Of a stretch of 40,262 bases of DNA, positions 25,228 through 32,456 are shown piece by piece. The notes under the pieces are model-generated. The model was not told where the DNA came from. It saw nothing but the letters and a program-made list of their open reading frames with translations, and ran no database searches. Each line of letters begins with the position of its first letter. Position 1 is the stretch's first letter. Source of the DNA: Porticoccus sp033791605 (lineage in GTDB: Bacteria > Pseudomonadota > Gammaproteobacteria > Pseudomonadales > Porticoccaceae); NCBI GenBank assembly GCA_033791605.1, contig JASJGJ010000104.1:1-40262 (forward strand). Reading direction: 5' to 3'. The position numbers were made by a program, and so were the translations under genes.

Positions 25228-25605
25228 ATGAACAAAGGCTTGTTACTACTATTTTCGGCGTTAGTAATCTCGGGCTGCTCCAGTCATCAGAACAATGGAG
25301 CAAGCAGCGGTATTATTATCGACACCAAAGGTGTCGATATGTATCAATACCGTGAGGATGTAGACGAATGCAGTAGTTATGCTGAGCAGGTTCCTGTAGC
25401 GGGAAAGGCGGCCAAAACAGCTGCTGGTGGCGCAGTACTTGGTGGTGTTGTCGGTGCCATCATTGGTGATAGCAGTGCGGTAAAAAAAGGTGCAGGAGTC
25501 GGTGCAGTAACCGGTGCGGTTAAGGGCACTAGCTCAGGTTACCGCGAACGTGACAGGGTGGTAAAAAATTGTTTGCGTGGTCGAGGCTATCGAGTTTTAA
25601 ACTAA
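25228..25605 (+). CDS. Glycine-zipper outer-membrane-type lipoprotein
   Basis: About 125 residues from the ATG at 25228, which is preceded by GAGGATCAGGA and starts a perfect lipoprotein signal (MNKGLLLLFSALVISGC, Cys17). The middle has a glycine-zipper with alternating small residues: GGAVLGGVVGAIIGD, then GAGVGAVTGAVKG. The C-terminus has a conserved Cys (KNCLRGRGY) that may pair with the Cys in DECSSYAEQ. Resembles SlyB/YMGG-type zipper lipoproteins of the envelope; role unknown. An open extension to 25195 is not needed. Confidence 0.8.
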   Translation: MNKGLLLLFSALVISGCSSHQNNGASSGIIIDTKGVDMYQYREDVDECSSYAEQVPVAGKAAKTAAGGAVLGGVVGAIIGDSSAVKKGAGVGAVTGAVKGTSSGYRERDRVVKNCLRGRGYRVLN

Positions 25606-25700
25606 CTGATAAGAGCGCCAAATTATCATTTATTCTTCTCGTGGGATTTAACCCTACGTTTTCTAACCCTAGGTTTCTGCAATCAGGTTTTATCAGTTAG
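25602..25700. repeat. 99-bp segment bounded by 11-bp inverted repeats
   Basis: CTAACTGATAA at 25602-25612 and its exact complement TTATCAGTTAG at 25690-25700. The left copy overlaps the lipoprotein stop codon; the right copy is 20 bases from the end of the convergent SIMPL gene. Inside are two near-identical stretches AACCCTACGTTTTCT and AACCCTAGGTTTCT. Confidence 0.6.
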
Positions 25701-25719
25701 ATTTTCTCTATCCGTTTTC

Positions 25720-26439
25720 TCAATCAGATAAGTAATATTCAACGGTAGAAACCACTCGGACTTTCTTGATATGTGGGTTGTTCTTGTCTCTGGCACTAAT
25801 ACTAAACTGTCCTTGAGAAGCTCGTTTTATTTTTCCCAAAGAGCTTTGTGAATCAGAGGCAAACTTTTCTGCAACCTCTCTCGCTTTCTTTGTCGCCTCT
25901 TCAATCATTTCAGGTTTAACATCGTTTAATCGTGTGAAAATATAATCGGTTTGGGCATCATAATTCCCACCTGTAATCACAATGCCTTGCTTGCCGAGCT
26001 GGGATAAAGACCCCATCACGCTTCTTACAACATCAATATTTTTTGAGTACACCGTCACCATTTGAAATGCGGTATAACGAAATTCAGCCCTAGCATTATT
26101 GCCGTACTGCTGTGCCGACTTATCCGTTATTGCCGGGGAGGAGAGTGTGATTTCGTCGGTTTTAATACCTTTTTTACCGAGAAAGCTGACAATTTTAGTG
26201 GTGTTCAACTCAATGGCGTTATACAGACTCTCCAAGTCATTCCCCGCAGCGGTAAACTGAATGGGCCAAATCACAATATCTGCAGTGTATTCACGTTCAG
26301 ACAAACCTTTTACCGTTACGCTCCGGTCAAATTGTTTAAATTCAATAGCGGCGTTGCCCAGAAGATACCCCAAGGCAGATAAGCCAAGAAAAACAAAAAC
26401 ACCTAATATCAGTGCGCTGGTTTTATTGATTGCAGACAT
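25720..26439 (-). CDS. SIMPL (DUF541) domain protein
   Basis: 239 residues. An uncleaved signal anchor or signal peptide (about 8-28) exports a SIMPL domain, recognised by VTVKGLSEREYTADIVIWPI at the start, KGIKTDEITLSSP in the middle and the C-terminal KKAREVAEKFASDSQ...GKIKRASQG region. SIMPL proteins (YggE and relatives) form periplasmic oligomers linked to oxidative stress tolerance; the biochemical role is not settled. Convergent with the lipoprotein gene. Confidence 0.85.
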   Translation of the reverse strand: MSAINKTSALILGVFVFLGLSALGYLLGNAAIEFKQFDRSVTVKGLSEREYTADIVIWPIQFTAAGNDLESLYNAIELNTTKIVSFLGKKGIKTDEITLSSPAITDKSAQQYGNNARAEFRYTAFQMVTVYSKNIDVVRSVMGSLSQLGKQGIVITGGNYDAQTDYIFTRLNDVKPEMIEEATKKAREVAEKFASDSQSSLGKIKRASQGQFSISARDKNNPHIKKVRVVSTVEYYLSD

Positions 26440-26536
26440 TTATCGTTCCTTCTGTTGTAGGGTAACTAAAGGGCTTTGATCTTAACTCAATTTTCCGGAC
26501 AGCACTTCTTCGTTTTATTACCTTTTAGTTGTCAGT

Positions 26537-26764
26537 TCATTCTTCATGTAACACCAAAGAAACCAATTTATGGACTATTGGAGAAACAAGAATAATCGTT
26601 GGGAAGGCAACAATAAATGCAAATCCCCACGCTTTTAGCCATATAGATATAATATTGCTAACTAACCCAACATTAAAAACACTGATGACAAAGGACATAA
26701 TGCCTGACATAAGTAATGACATGAAAAATGAAAAAACTACTTTATGGTATTTGCGGGAAATCAT
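26537..26764 (-). CDS. DUF2798 small membrane protein
   Basis: 75 residues with two membrane helices (about 8-32 and 44-68). The opening ISRKYHKVVFSFFMSLLMSGIMSF is typical of DUF2798 (quoted family pattern: K-Y-x3-VF-x3-MS-x2-MS), and WLKAWGFAFIVAFP followed by PIVHKLV matches the second half. Function unknown. Base composition is AT-richer than the neighbours, with frequent ATA and AAA codons on the coding strand, hinting at later acquisition. Confidence 0.75.
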   Translation of the reverse strand: MISRKYHKVVFSFFMSLLMSGIMSFVISVFNVGLVSNIISIWLKAWGFAFIVAFPTIILVSPIVHKLVSLVLHEE

Positions 26765-26877
26765 GAATACGACTCATATTATGTAGAATGTTATGTAGAA
26801 ATAATGTCAAAACCGGGTTGCAAAACATTTAATATTTGAAGGCCTGAATACAAAGTGTCTTCATATAAAGTTATTTT

Positions 26878-27492
26878 TCAGAGCTGTTGTGGGCGTTTAA
26901 ACTTTTCGCGTGCACGCTTAACTTTACTGCGAATAATACAATCTTCTGCATGGTCATTGATAAGTCCCATGGCCTGTAAAAAAGCATATACAGTTGTTGG
27001 TCCCACAAATTTCCAGCCCCTTTTTTTCAGGGCTTTTGCCAAAGCAATGGATTCGCTTGATGTGGAAGCAGTTTGTGGTTCCGTGGCGCTATCTGCCTTT
27101 GGTTCGTAATTCCAAAAATAGGCTGCTAAAGAACCTTCTTCTTTAATAAGCTCTTGAGCGCGTTGAGCGTTATTTATCACAGCTTCAATTTTTCCGCGAT
27201 GACGAACAATGCCTGCATCCTTCATTAATCGCTCAATATCTTTTTCTTTGAACTTTGCAATTCTATCAAAATTGAACCCGTGGAATGCTGCTCGAAAATT
27301 GTCACGTTTGACAAGAATAGTGCGCCAACTTAAACCCGACTGAAAGCTTTCAAGGCATAGTTTTTCAAAGAGGCGGATATCATCATCTACTGGATAACCC
27401 CACTCATGATCGTGATAATCAAGAAATTCCGGAGCAGCTGAACACCAACGACAGCGAGGCTTTCCGTCTATGCCTTCAATGGTTGGACTCAT
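26878..27492 (-). CDS. tag: DNA-3-methyladenine glycosylase I
   Basis: Excises 3-methyladenine from alkylated DNA. 204 residues. The zinc ligands seen in E. coli Tag (Cys4, His17, His175, Cys179) have counterparts in PRCRWC, YHDHEWG and the NDHAEDC motif. The active-site Glu is in LESFQSGLSW, and DAGIVRHRGKIEAVINNA and KKRGWKFVGPTT are near-identical to the family. The N-terminus has about nine extra residues before the first Cys. Stands alone on the minus strand. Confidence 0.94.
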   Translation of the reverse strand: MSPTIEGIDGKPRCRWCSAAPEFLDYHDHEWGYPVDDDIRLFEKLCLESFQSGLSWRTILVKRDNFRAAFHGFNFDRIAKFKEKDIERLMKDAGIVRHRGKIEAVINNAQRAQELIKEEGSLAAYFWNYEPKADSATEPQTASTSSESIALAKALKKRGWKFVGPTTVYAFLQAMGLINDHAEDCIIRSKVKRAREKFKRPQQL

Positions 27493-27584
27493 TTTTCCTC
27501 CGAAGATTTAGTTTAGAAGAAATTTGGGTTGTTCTTCTATTTTTTTGGGATCAATTTCAAGTAGTTCGGCAGCTACAATATTTT

Positions 27585-27617
27585 AAATTAAAGGGTTCAG
27601 ATCCCTTTAATTTTTTT
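27585..27617. terminator. Perfect 11-bp hairpin downstream of regA
   Basis: AAATTAAAGGG / CCCTTTAATTT with a 7-base loop. On the plus strand it runs into seven T; on the minus strand, the direction of regBA, only three T follow. It is the only terminator-like structure between regA and tag, about 100 bases past regA. Confidence 0.5.
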
Positions 27618-27711
27618 AATTAGGTTAGATGGTTTGTTTTTTAATTTCATGTTTTTCAAACCAATTATTTCCTCTGAGCTATACATGACTTCCTTACCAT
27701 ATTTACATTAA

Positions 27712-28275
27712 CTATTTTTTCACCGGCCGCTTTAGCAGCTTCCGTTGTAACGTTCGGCGGTGCATTCCCAGGCTTCTTGCCGTGGCAGAGATGTTGCCAT
27801 TATTTTCTGCCAATACTTTCTGAATATGTTCCCATTCCAGCCGGTCGACGGAGGGAGGCGTTTCTTTAATATCGATGTCGGGGTTAGGTGCATCCTTGTT
27901 GAAGGCCGCTAAAATATCCTCTACGCCTGCAGGTTTGCATAAATAATTTACAGCCCCCATTTTTATGGCTTCTACGGCGGTGGAGATGCTGGAATAACCC
28001 GTGAGAATCAGCATTTTTATGGCGGGGTTTGCTTGTTTTAATTGGGGTAATAGATTTAATCCGGACTCTGTTTCCAGTTTTAAATCAACGACGGCCTGCT
28101 GCGGTTGGTGTTGCTGGCATAAGGCTACGGCTGCTGAGGATGTTTCCGCCGTGATTACATTATAGCCCCGACGAGTTAACGCTTTGCTGAGAATGAGAGC
28201 GAAGGTTATATCGTCGTCGACGATCAATAGGGTGTTCTGATTGTTTGATGGAAGTGAAGGTTTTTGGTTTGTCAT
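27712..28275 (-). CDS. regA: RegA/PrrA/RoxR-family redox response regulator
   Basis: 187 residues. Receiver domain (about 14-130) with DDD acidic cluster, phospho-Asp in VVDLKLE and the Thr/Lys switch (LTGYSS, LCKPA). After a short linker the Fis-type DNA-binding helix-turn-helix NISATARSLGMHRRTLQRKL is almost invariant across RegA, ActR, PrrA and RoxR. These regulators control respiration, carbon and nitrogen genes in response to redox state. The start overlaps the regB stop by four bases (ATGA), so the pair is translationally coupled. Confidence 0.92.
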   Translation of the reverse strand: MTNQKPSLPSNNQNTLLIVDDDITFALILSKALTRRGYNVITAETSSAAVALCQQHQPQQAVVDLKLETESGLNLLPQLKQANPAIKMLILTGYSSISTAVEAIKMGAVNYLCKPAGVEDILAAFNKDAPNPDIDIKETPPSVDRLEWEHIQKVLAENNGNISATARSLGMHRRTLQRKLLKRPVKK

Positions 28276-29588
28276 TGTTGTACCAAGGTAACGTCGAGCG
28301 GCAACATAACTTGCGTTAATGTTCCTTGGCCATTAGCCGAACTGATGGTGACCTTCCCTCCGTAGCGATTAACGGATGCCTGAGTGAGAAATAGCCCTAA
28401 ACCCATACCATTGGGTTTATCTGAACTGAAGGGCTGCCCTAAGGTTTCCTGTTGCTCAGGGGTTATGCCTTTGCCGTAATCACGAATGCTGAGATGTACT
28501 GCCTCTGTATCCCAAGAAAGGTTTACCTCCACCTCTGTACTGGCATCTGCTGCGTTGTTAAGCAGATTAGTCAGCGACTGGGCAATGGTGGGATGAAAGC
28601 GGATAGTGCCTTCGGGTAGGTTGTCAGCATAGTAGATATTGGCTTGTGTTTTTGGCCGCATAACTTGCCAGCGTTCCAGCAGTTTGTCGAAATATTCACG
28701 CACAGGTTTAACCTCGAGGCTGTCGGTGGAGGTTTCGGCGGTGGCGACTAACTGTTTTAACGTGGTACGACATTGTTCAATTTGTTGTTGCAGAATAGTA
28801 AGTTCTTCCTTGAATTTTAAAGGAGGGTAGTTTGAAGGATGGTGGTCTGAAGGGTTGACGTCAGAAGACTCATGCTGCATTTCATCCACCAGAATTTTCA
28901 TGGTATTCAGTGGTGTGCCCAATTCGTGGGCGGTACCTGCGGCTAGGGTACCAATACCGATAACCTGCTCATCCCTTAACTGATCTTCACGCTGTTGTGA
29001 CAGTTTGATTTCTTGTTGTTTGAGGGTGTTGGCCATACGGGTAACAAAATAGGTGATCAGCAGGGCGCTTAAGGTGAAATTACACCACATGCCCATAATA
29101 TGTAGGTTGTTGCTACTGTCGTGGTGATGGCTGGGTGATAGGGCTGGGATGGGTAAATAGTTAGCCAGTAGCCAGCTATAAGCACCGAGAGATAACAGTG
29201 CCACGCTCCAGGTATAGCGAGTGGGCAGGGTGGTTGCTGCAATACTAATCGGTACCAAATAGTAGGAAATAAAGGGGTTGGAGGCACCGCCACTAAAATA
29301 CAGTAGTGCGGTAAAAAACAGAATGTCCATGAGCAGGTGCCCAAAGAATTCCGGTTCGGTAATGGCGGGTTTTTGAAAAGAGCGCCACCAAGTAGCCACG
29401 ATAACCAGAGCATAGAAAGCCAGAATGATACTTAATATGGTAACGGGTAAGCCAATATCCTGAAGCTGGCTAAAAAAAAGGAGGGCCAATAATTGACCCC
29501 CAAGAGCGATGTTCCTGATGATACTCAGCTGGCGTAGGTTTTGCCTCGCCGCTGAGATTGTTAACTGTTCATTGTGTTGTGCTGCCAT
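28272..29588 (-). CDS. regB: RegB/PrrB/RoxS-family redox sensor kinase
   Basis: 438 residues. About six membrane helices in residues 25-190 include the quinone-binding signature GGASNPF (GGxxNPF, residues 100-106). The DHp box is GTAHELGTPLNTM with phospho-His221. The redox-sensing cysteine of the RegB family is present as Cys273 in QQIEQCRTTL. ATP-binding boxes are LLNNAADAS, IRDYGKGI and NGMGLGLFL. All features needed for RegB-type redox sensing are retained. A Ser/Asp/His/Pro-rich insert of about 12 residues lies between His221 and Cys273 relative to Rhodobacter RegB. Confidence 0.92.
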   Translation of the reverse strand: MAAQHNEQLTISAARQNLRQLSIIRNIALGGQLLALLFFSQLQDIGLPVTILSIILAFYALVIVATWWRSFQKPAITEPEFFGHLLMDILFFTALLYFSGGASNPFISYYLVPISIAATTLPTRYTWSVALLSLGAYSWLLANYLPIPALSPSHHHDSSNNLHIMGMWCNFTLSALLITYFVTRMANTLKQQEIKLSQQREDQLRDEQVIGIGTLAAGTAHELGTPLNTMKILVDEMQHESSDVNPSDHHPSNYPPLKFKEELTILQQQIEQCRTTLKQLVATAETSTDSLEVKPVREYFDKLLERWQVMRPKTQANIYYADNLPEGTIRFHPTIAQSLTNLLNNAADASTEVEVNLSWDTEAVHLSIRDYGKGITPEQQETLGQPFSSDKPNGMGLGLFLTQASVNRYGGKVTISSANGQGTLTQVMLPLDVTLVQQ

Positions 29589-29665
29589 AAGGTCATGGTA
29601 TCAGATCAGCCTAGATTCTTTTTATTGTTAGTTGTTAGTTAAAAGCAAGTTATTGAAAGTAAGGT

Positions 29666-31750
29666 TTACCAATTGTAGGCAAACGAGACAGAAAGGTTTC
29701 TTCCCGCTCCGGGTAAACGATCACCTACACCAATGTCACTGTCACCGTTACGGTTATAGCCAGCTAAATGATCTTGATACTTACGGTCAAACAGGTTTTC
29801 TATACCCGCAGAGACATTTAGTTGCTGCGTTAGTTGATGGTTACCTAACAGGTTGATAATGCCGTAGCCGGAGGTTTTTTCTTCATCATTAAATGACGAA
29901 ACCTTTGATTGTTTGGCATAGAGTACAGACTCAATTTTCAGTTCTGTTGCGTGGTCTGCATAAACCAATGCCAATCGGTTGTTTAATGGTGCAACGCGAT
30001 AGAGATTGTCATCTTCGTCGTCACGCTTGCCACGTACATAGCTCAATGTACCCTCGATGCTGAAATGGGCAGATAGCTTGTAGCCGTAGCCAAGATCTGC
30101 GCCGTACATCTCTGCATCGATGTTATCGAACATCAGTGCTGAATCACCGCTCATCATGGTGCTGACCATATTAGCCGTCATATTGGTGCTGGGAACACCT
30201 TGGATGTAATCATCGATATAGCGATAGAACACTTGAGGATTGGCCCAGGCATTTTGAGAGATCCAGTCGATACCGACAGTCACTTCGTAGGCGGTTTCTT
30301 TATCTATATCTAGGTTGCCGGTATAGCTGCGACCATCGGCCAAACCACCCGCTGATGGAAGAGGCAACCACAAGTAACGTTCTTGGTAGGAGGGCGCGCG
30401 GTTTTTCCGGCCAAGCCCCAAGTTCAACGTGGTGTTAGCGTTGAGCTCGCGACTGGCATTTAGTACCAGATCAACGTTGTGATAATCCTTGTCGAGGTCG
30501 CCACTATTAAAGTTGGCTGCCAGAAGGCCGGCATTAACACCCATCATCCCCATCATTCCTGAGGCGGACACATCGTCGCTGTCCATGCTGACCTGGGTGT
30601 AGCGAATGCCGGTTTCTACCTTCCAAGCACCGACATTTCCTTCCCATTCGGTAAAAACACCGTAGCTATTACGCTCAACATTTTCGAAGTTTTTTATTTC
30701 AAACATAGGAGCATTAGGGTTGCTGATAGTGGAATCATGAACGGTTTCATTGCCGTCAGTTCCCACGGTAAGGAAGCCTTCATATGACCCTATTGCCAGT
30801 GGCCATTTTGCTTGTAATGACCAGGCAGTGTTGTGGGCTGTAGCCTTATTTTGACGGAATCCCGTGGGTATGGGGGCGGTGCGCTGGGAAAAGTTATCCA
30901 TGCCGTGGTCTACGTGGTTATAGGATAGATTTCCTGATACCACGATATCATTAAAAGTTTTACTCAGGTTGATGCCGACCATATCGCTGTCGATATGGTT
31001 GATATCCATGGGGAGAGCAGGAGTGCCAGTATCACGAGTGTCCAGTTTCCCTGCGTAGACTTCAACGACGGTGCTGTCATCCTGCCAGCCATAGCTGATG
31101 TCATAGCGGCTGCGACGGTACTGCGTACCACCAATTTCGTCGTTGTTATCAAAGTGTGTTTCGTCACCTTCATCATGGCTTGCCAGTACAGATACCTTGT
31201 GGTTTTTGTTTGCTAATACAGATTTGATGCCATTACTGAAACCATCGTTAGTGCTATTGAACCGGCTGAACAAACCACCAGAAAATTCTGCCTGATGGCC
31301 TTTGGTAAATTCACCTCGATCCAGATTGGCGGTCATATGTCCACCGATACTTTCTTGTGCCACGCTCACAGGAGCAATACCGCGATGTACCGAAAGAGAT
31401 TTGAGCAGCATGGGCGGGGTATAAGACAGAGGGGTGTCCATGGCATTTGGGCCACCGGTTAATGACGGAGCGTGGTCGATGTGTACACTGACACGATCAC
31501 CGTATAGTCCCCTGTACTGGGCAATACCGGTTATAGCACCGTTGTTGTTGATGTTGGCTCCAGGGACTTTTTTCAGGAGTGAGGCGGTGTCAATGACAGG
31601 CTCACCCTTGGGAGAAATCTCCAGGGATAACGTAGGTTTGGATTGATGCCCCGTGATGTTGATTTCTTCTAAATGGCTATGCTCAGCATAACCATTGGTG
31701 GCTAGGGTGCTTAGTAATAGGGATGCAAAGGTGGTGGTCTTGTTATTCAC
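29666..31750 (-). CDS. TonB-dependent outer-membrane receptor, OprC/NosA-like (copper?)
   Basis: 694 residues with a signal peptide (about 1-22, ending GYA), a plug domain (about 30-150) and a beta-barrel ending in the aromatic FAYNW. The plug segment RGLYGDRVSVHID...GPNAMDTPLSY resembles the RGMFGSRI...MDAPTSY region of OprC and NosA, copper-transporting TonB receptors. Two methionine clusters (GMMGMMG and NMVSTMM regions) and His residues near the mature N-terminus also suggest a soft metal ligand. Copper specificity is inferred. The start is GTG at 31750 with AGAGAC upstream. Followed after 77 bases by regB. Confidence 0.75.
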   Translation of the reverse strand: MNNKTTTFASLLLSTLATNGYAEHSHLEEINITGHQSKPTLSLEISPKGEPVIDTASLLKKVPGANINNNGAITGIAQYRGLYGDRVSVHIDHAPSLTGGPNAMDTPLSYTPPMLLKSLSVHRGIAPVSVAQESIGGHMTANLDRGEFTKGHQAEFSGGLFSRFNSTNDGFSNGIKSVLANKNHKVSVLASHDEGDETHFDNNDEIGGTQYRRSRYDISYGWQDDSTVVEVYAGKLDTRDTGTPALPMDINHIDSDMVGINLSKTFNDIVVSGNLSYNHVDHGMDNFSQRTAPIPTGFRQNKATAHNTAWSLQAKWPLAIGSYEGFLTVGTDGNETVHDSTISNPNAPMFEIKNFENVERNSYGVFTEWEGNVGAWKVETGIRYTQVSMDSDDVSASGMMGMMGVNAGLLAANFNSGDLDKDYHNVDLVLNASRELNANTTLNLGLGRKNRAPSYQERYLWLPLPSAGGLADGRSYTGNLDIDKETAYEVTVGIDWISQNAWANPQVFYRYIDDYIQGVPSTNMTANMVSTMMSGDSALMFDNIDAEMYGADLGYGYKLSAHFSIEGTLSYVRGKRDDEDDNLYRVAPLNNRLALVYADHATELKIESVLYAKQSKVSSFNDEEKTSGYGIINLLGNHQLTQQLNVSAGIENLFDRKYQDHLAGYNRNGDSDIGVGDRLPGAGRNLSVSFAYNW

Positions 31751-31788
31751 TGTAATAAGTCTCTGTCACGATAGATTTGAATGGCGCA

Positions 31789-31836
31789 ATTCTACTGTGT
31801 CAGAACAGATTTGGGGTGTGACAAAATGTCGCACCC
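31789..31836 (-). promoter_or_regulatory. RegA-like palindrome and -10 box upstream of TonB receptor
   Basis: GGGTGTGAC (31814-31822), AAAAT, GTCGCACCC (31828-31836) form a dyad with one wobble position. It matches the RegA/PrrA pattern GCGNC-N5-GNCGC at all but one base. On the minus strand TAGAAT (31794 down to 31789) is a good -10 with no -35; the palindrome centre would be about 43 bases before the transcript start, a typical activator position. Confidence 0.5.
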
Positions 31837-31883
31837 TGCAACCTTAGATCCCTGTTTTTTTGGTTAGGTTTTAGGTGTCCTCT

Positions 31884-32405
31884 TCAGCTTGAAGTCGTGA
31901 TTTCACCCTGGGTAATTTCTGTGAGATCACCCGCCAGAACTTGCAGCATATTCGTGGTAGAAATAACGCCAGCGATACAGTTTTCTTGGGTAACAAAGAC
32001 ACGGTGAATGCCTTGCTCCAGCATCAGTGCGGCTATTTCTGCGAGAGGGGTGGTGTCTGGCACACTGATGATATGGGGGGCCATAATTTGGTGAACGGTG
32101 CAGTGATACTGAGCATTTTTACTCCAGTTTTCTAAGTCGGCAATATTCGGTTCTGTGTTGGTCGCATCGCGATAACAGGTTTGAAGTGCAGACTTTCGTT
32201 GCTCTTCGTCCATATTCTCAAAGTGGAATATATCTGAAACGCTAACGACACCGACTAGCTCATGATCAGCAGCAATAACTGGGGCTCCAGAAATTTTGTG
32301 TTTCATGAAAAAGTCAGCCAGACGTTGTATAGACCAGCCTTCATACACACTGAGTACGTCTTTGTGCATGATATCCTTTGCTAGGATAGTGCTTGAATGG
32401 TTCAT
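31884..32405 (-). CDS. CBS-pair domain protein
   Basis: 173 residues made almost entirely of two CBS motifs: residues about 10-62 (AKDIMHKDVLSVYEGWSI...GAPVIAADHELVGVVSVSDI) and about 105-165 (VHQIMAPHIISVPDTTPL...VISTTNMLQVL). CBS pairs bind adenine nucleotides such as AMP, ATP or NAD and usually regulate a partner protein. No enzymatic domain is attached. It lies 51 bases downstream of the kinase/phosphatase gene in the nitrate assimilation run, suggesting an energy-status sensor for that locus; this is inference. Confidence 0.85.
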   Translation of the reverse strand: MNHSSTILAKDIMHKDVLSVYEGWSIQRLADFFMKHKISGAPVIAADHELVGVVSVSDIFHFENMDEEQRKSALQTCYRDATNTEPNIADLENWSKNAQYHCTVHQIMAPHIISVPDTTPLAEIAALMLEQGIHRVFVTQENCIAGVISTTNMLQVLAGDLTEITQGEITTSS

Positions 32406-32456
32406 AGGCGGGTTGTCTCCAAAATGAATGTGTTTACCAGTGTCATTGATGTCACT

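Noticed and set aside
26765..26877. AT-rich gap between the DUF2798 gene and tag as a mobile element remnant
   Set aside because: No inverted repeats, transposase fragments or duplications seen.
31815..31835. Palindrome before the TonB receptor gene as a CRP/FNR site
   Set aside because: TGTGA and TCGCA are seven bases apart and the right half is imperfect; it lacks TTGAT/ATCAA. The RegA-type pattern fits better.
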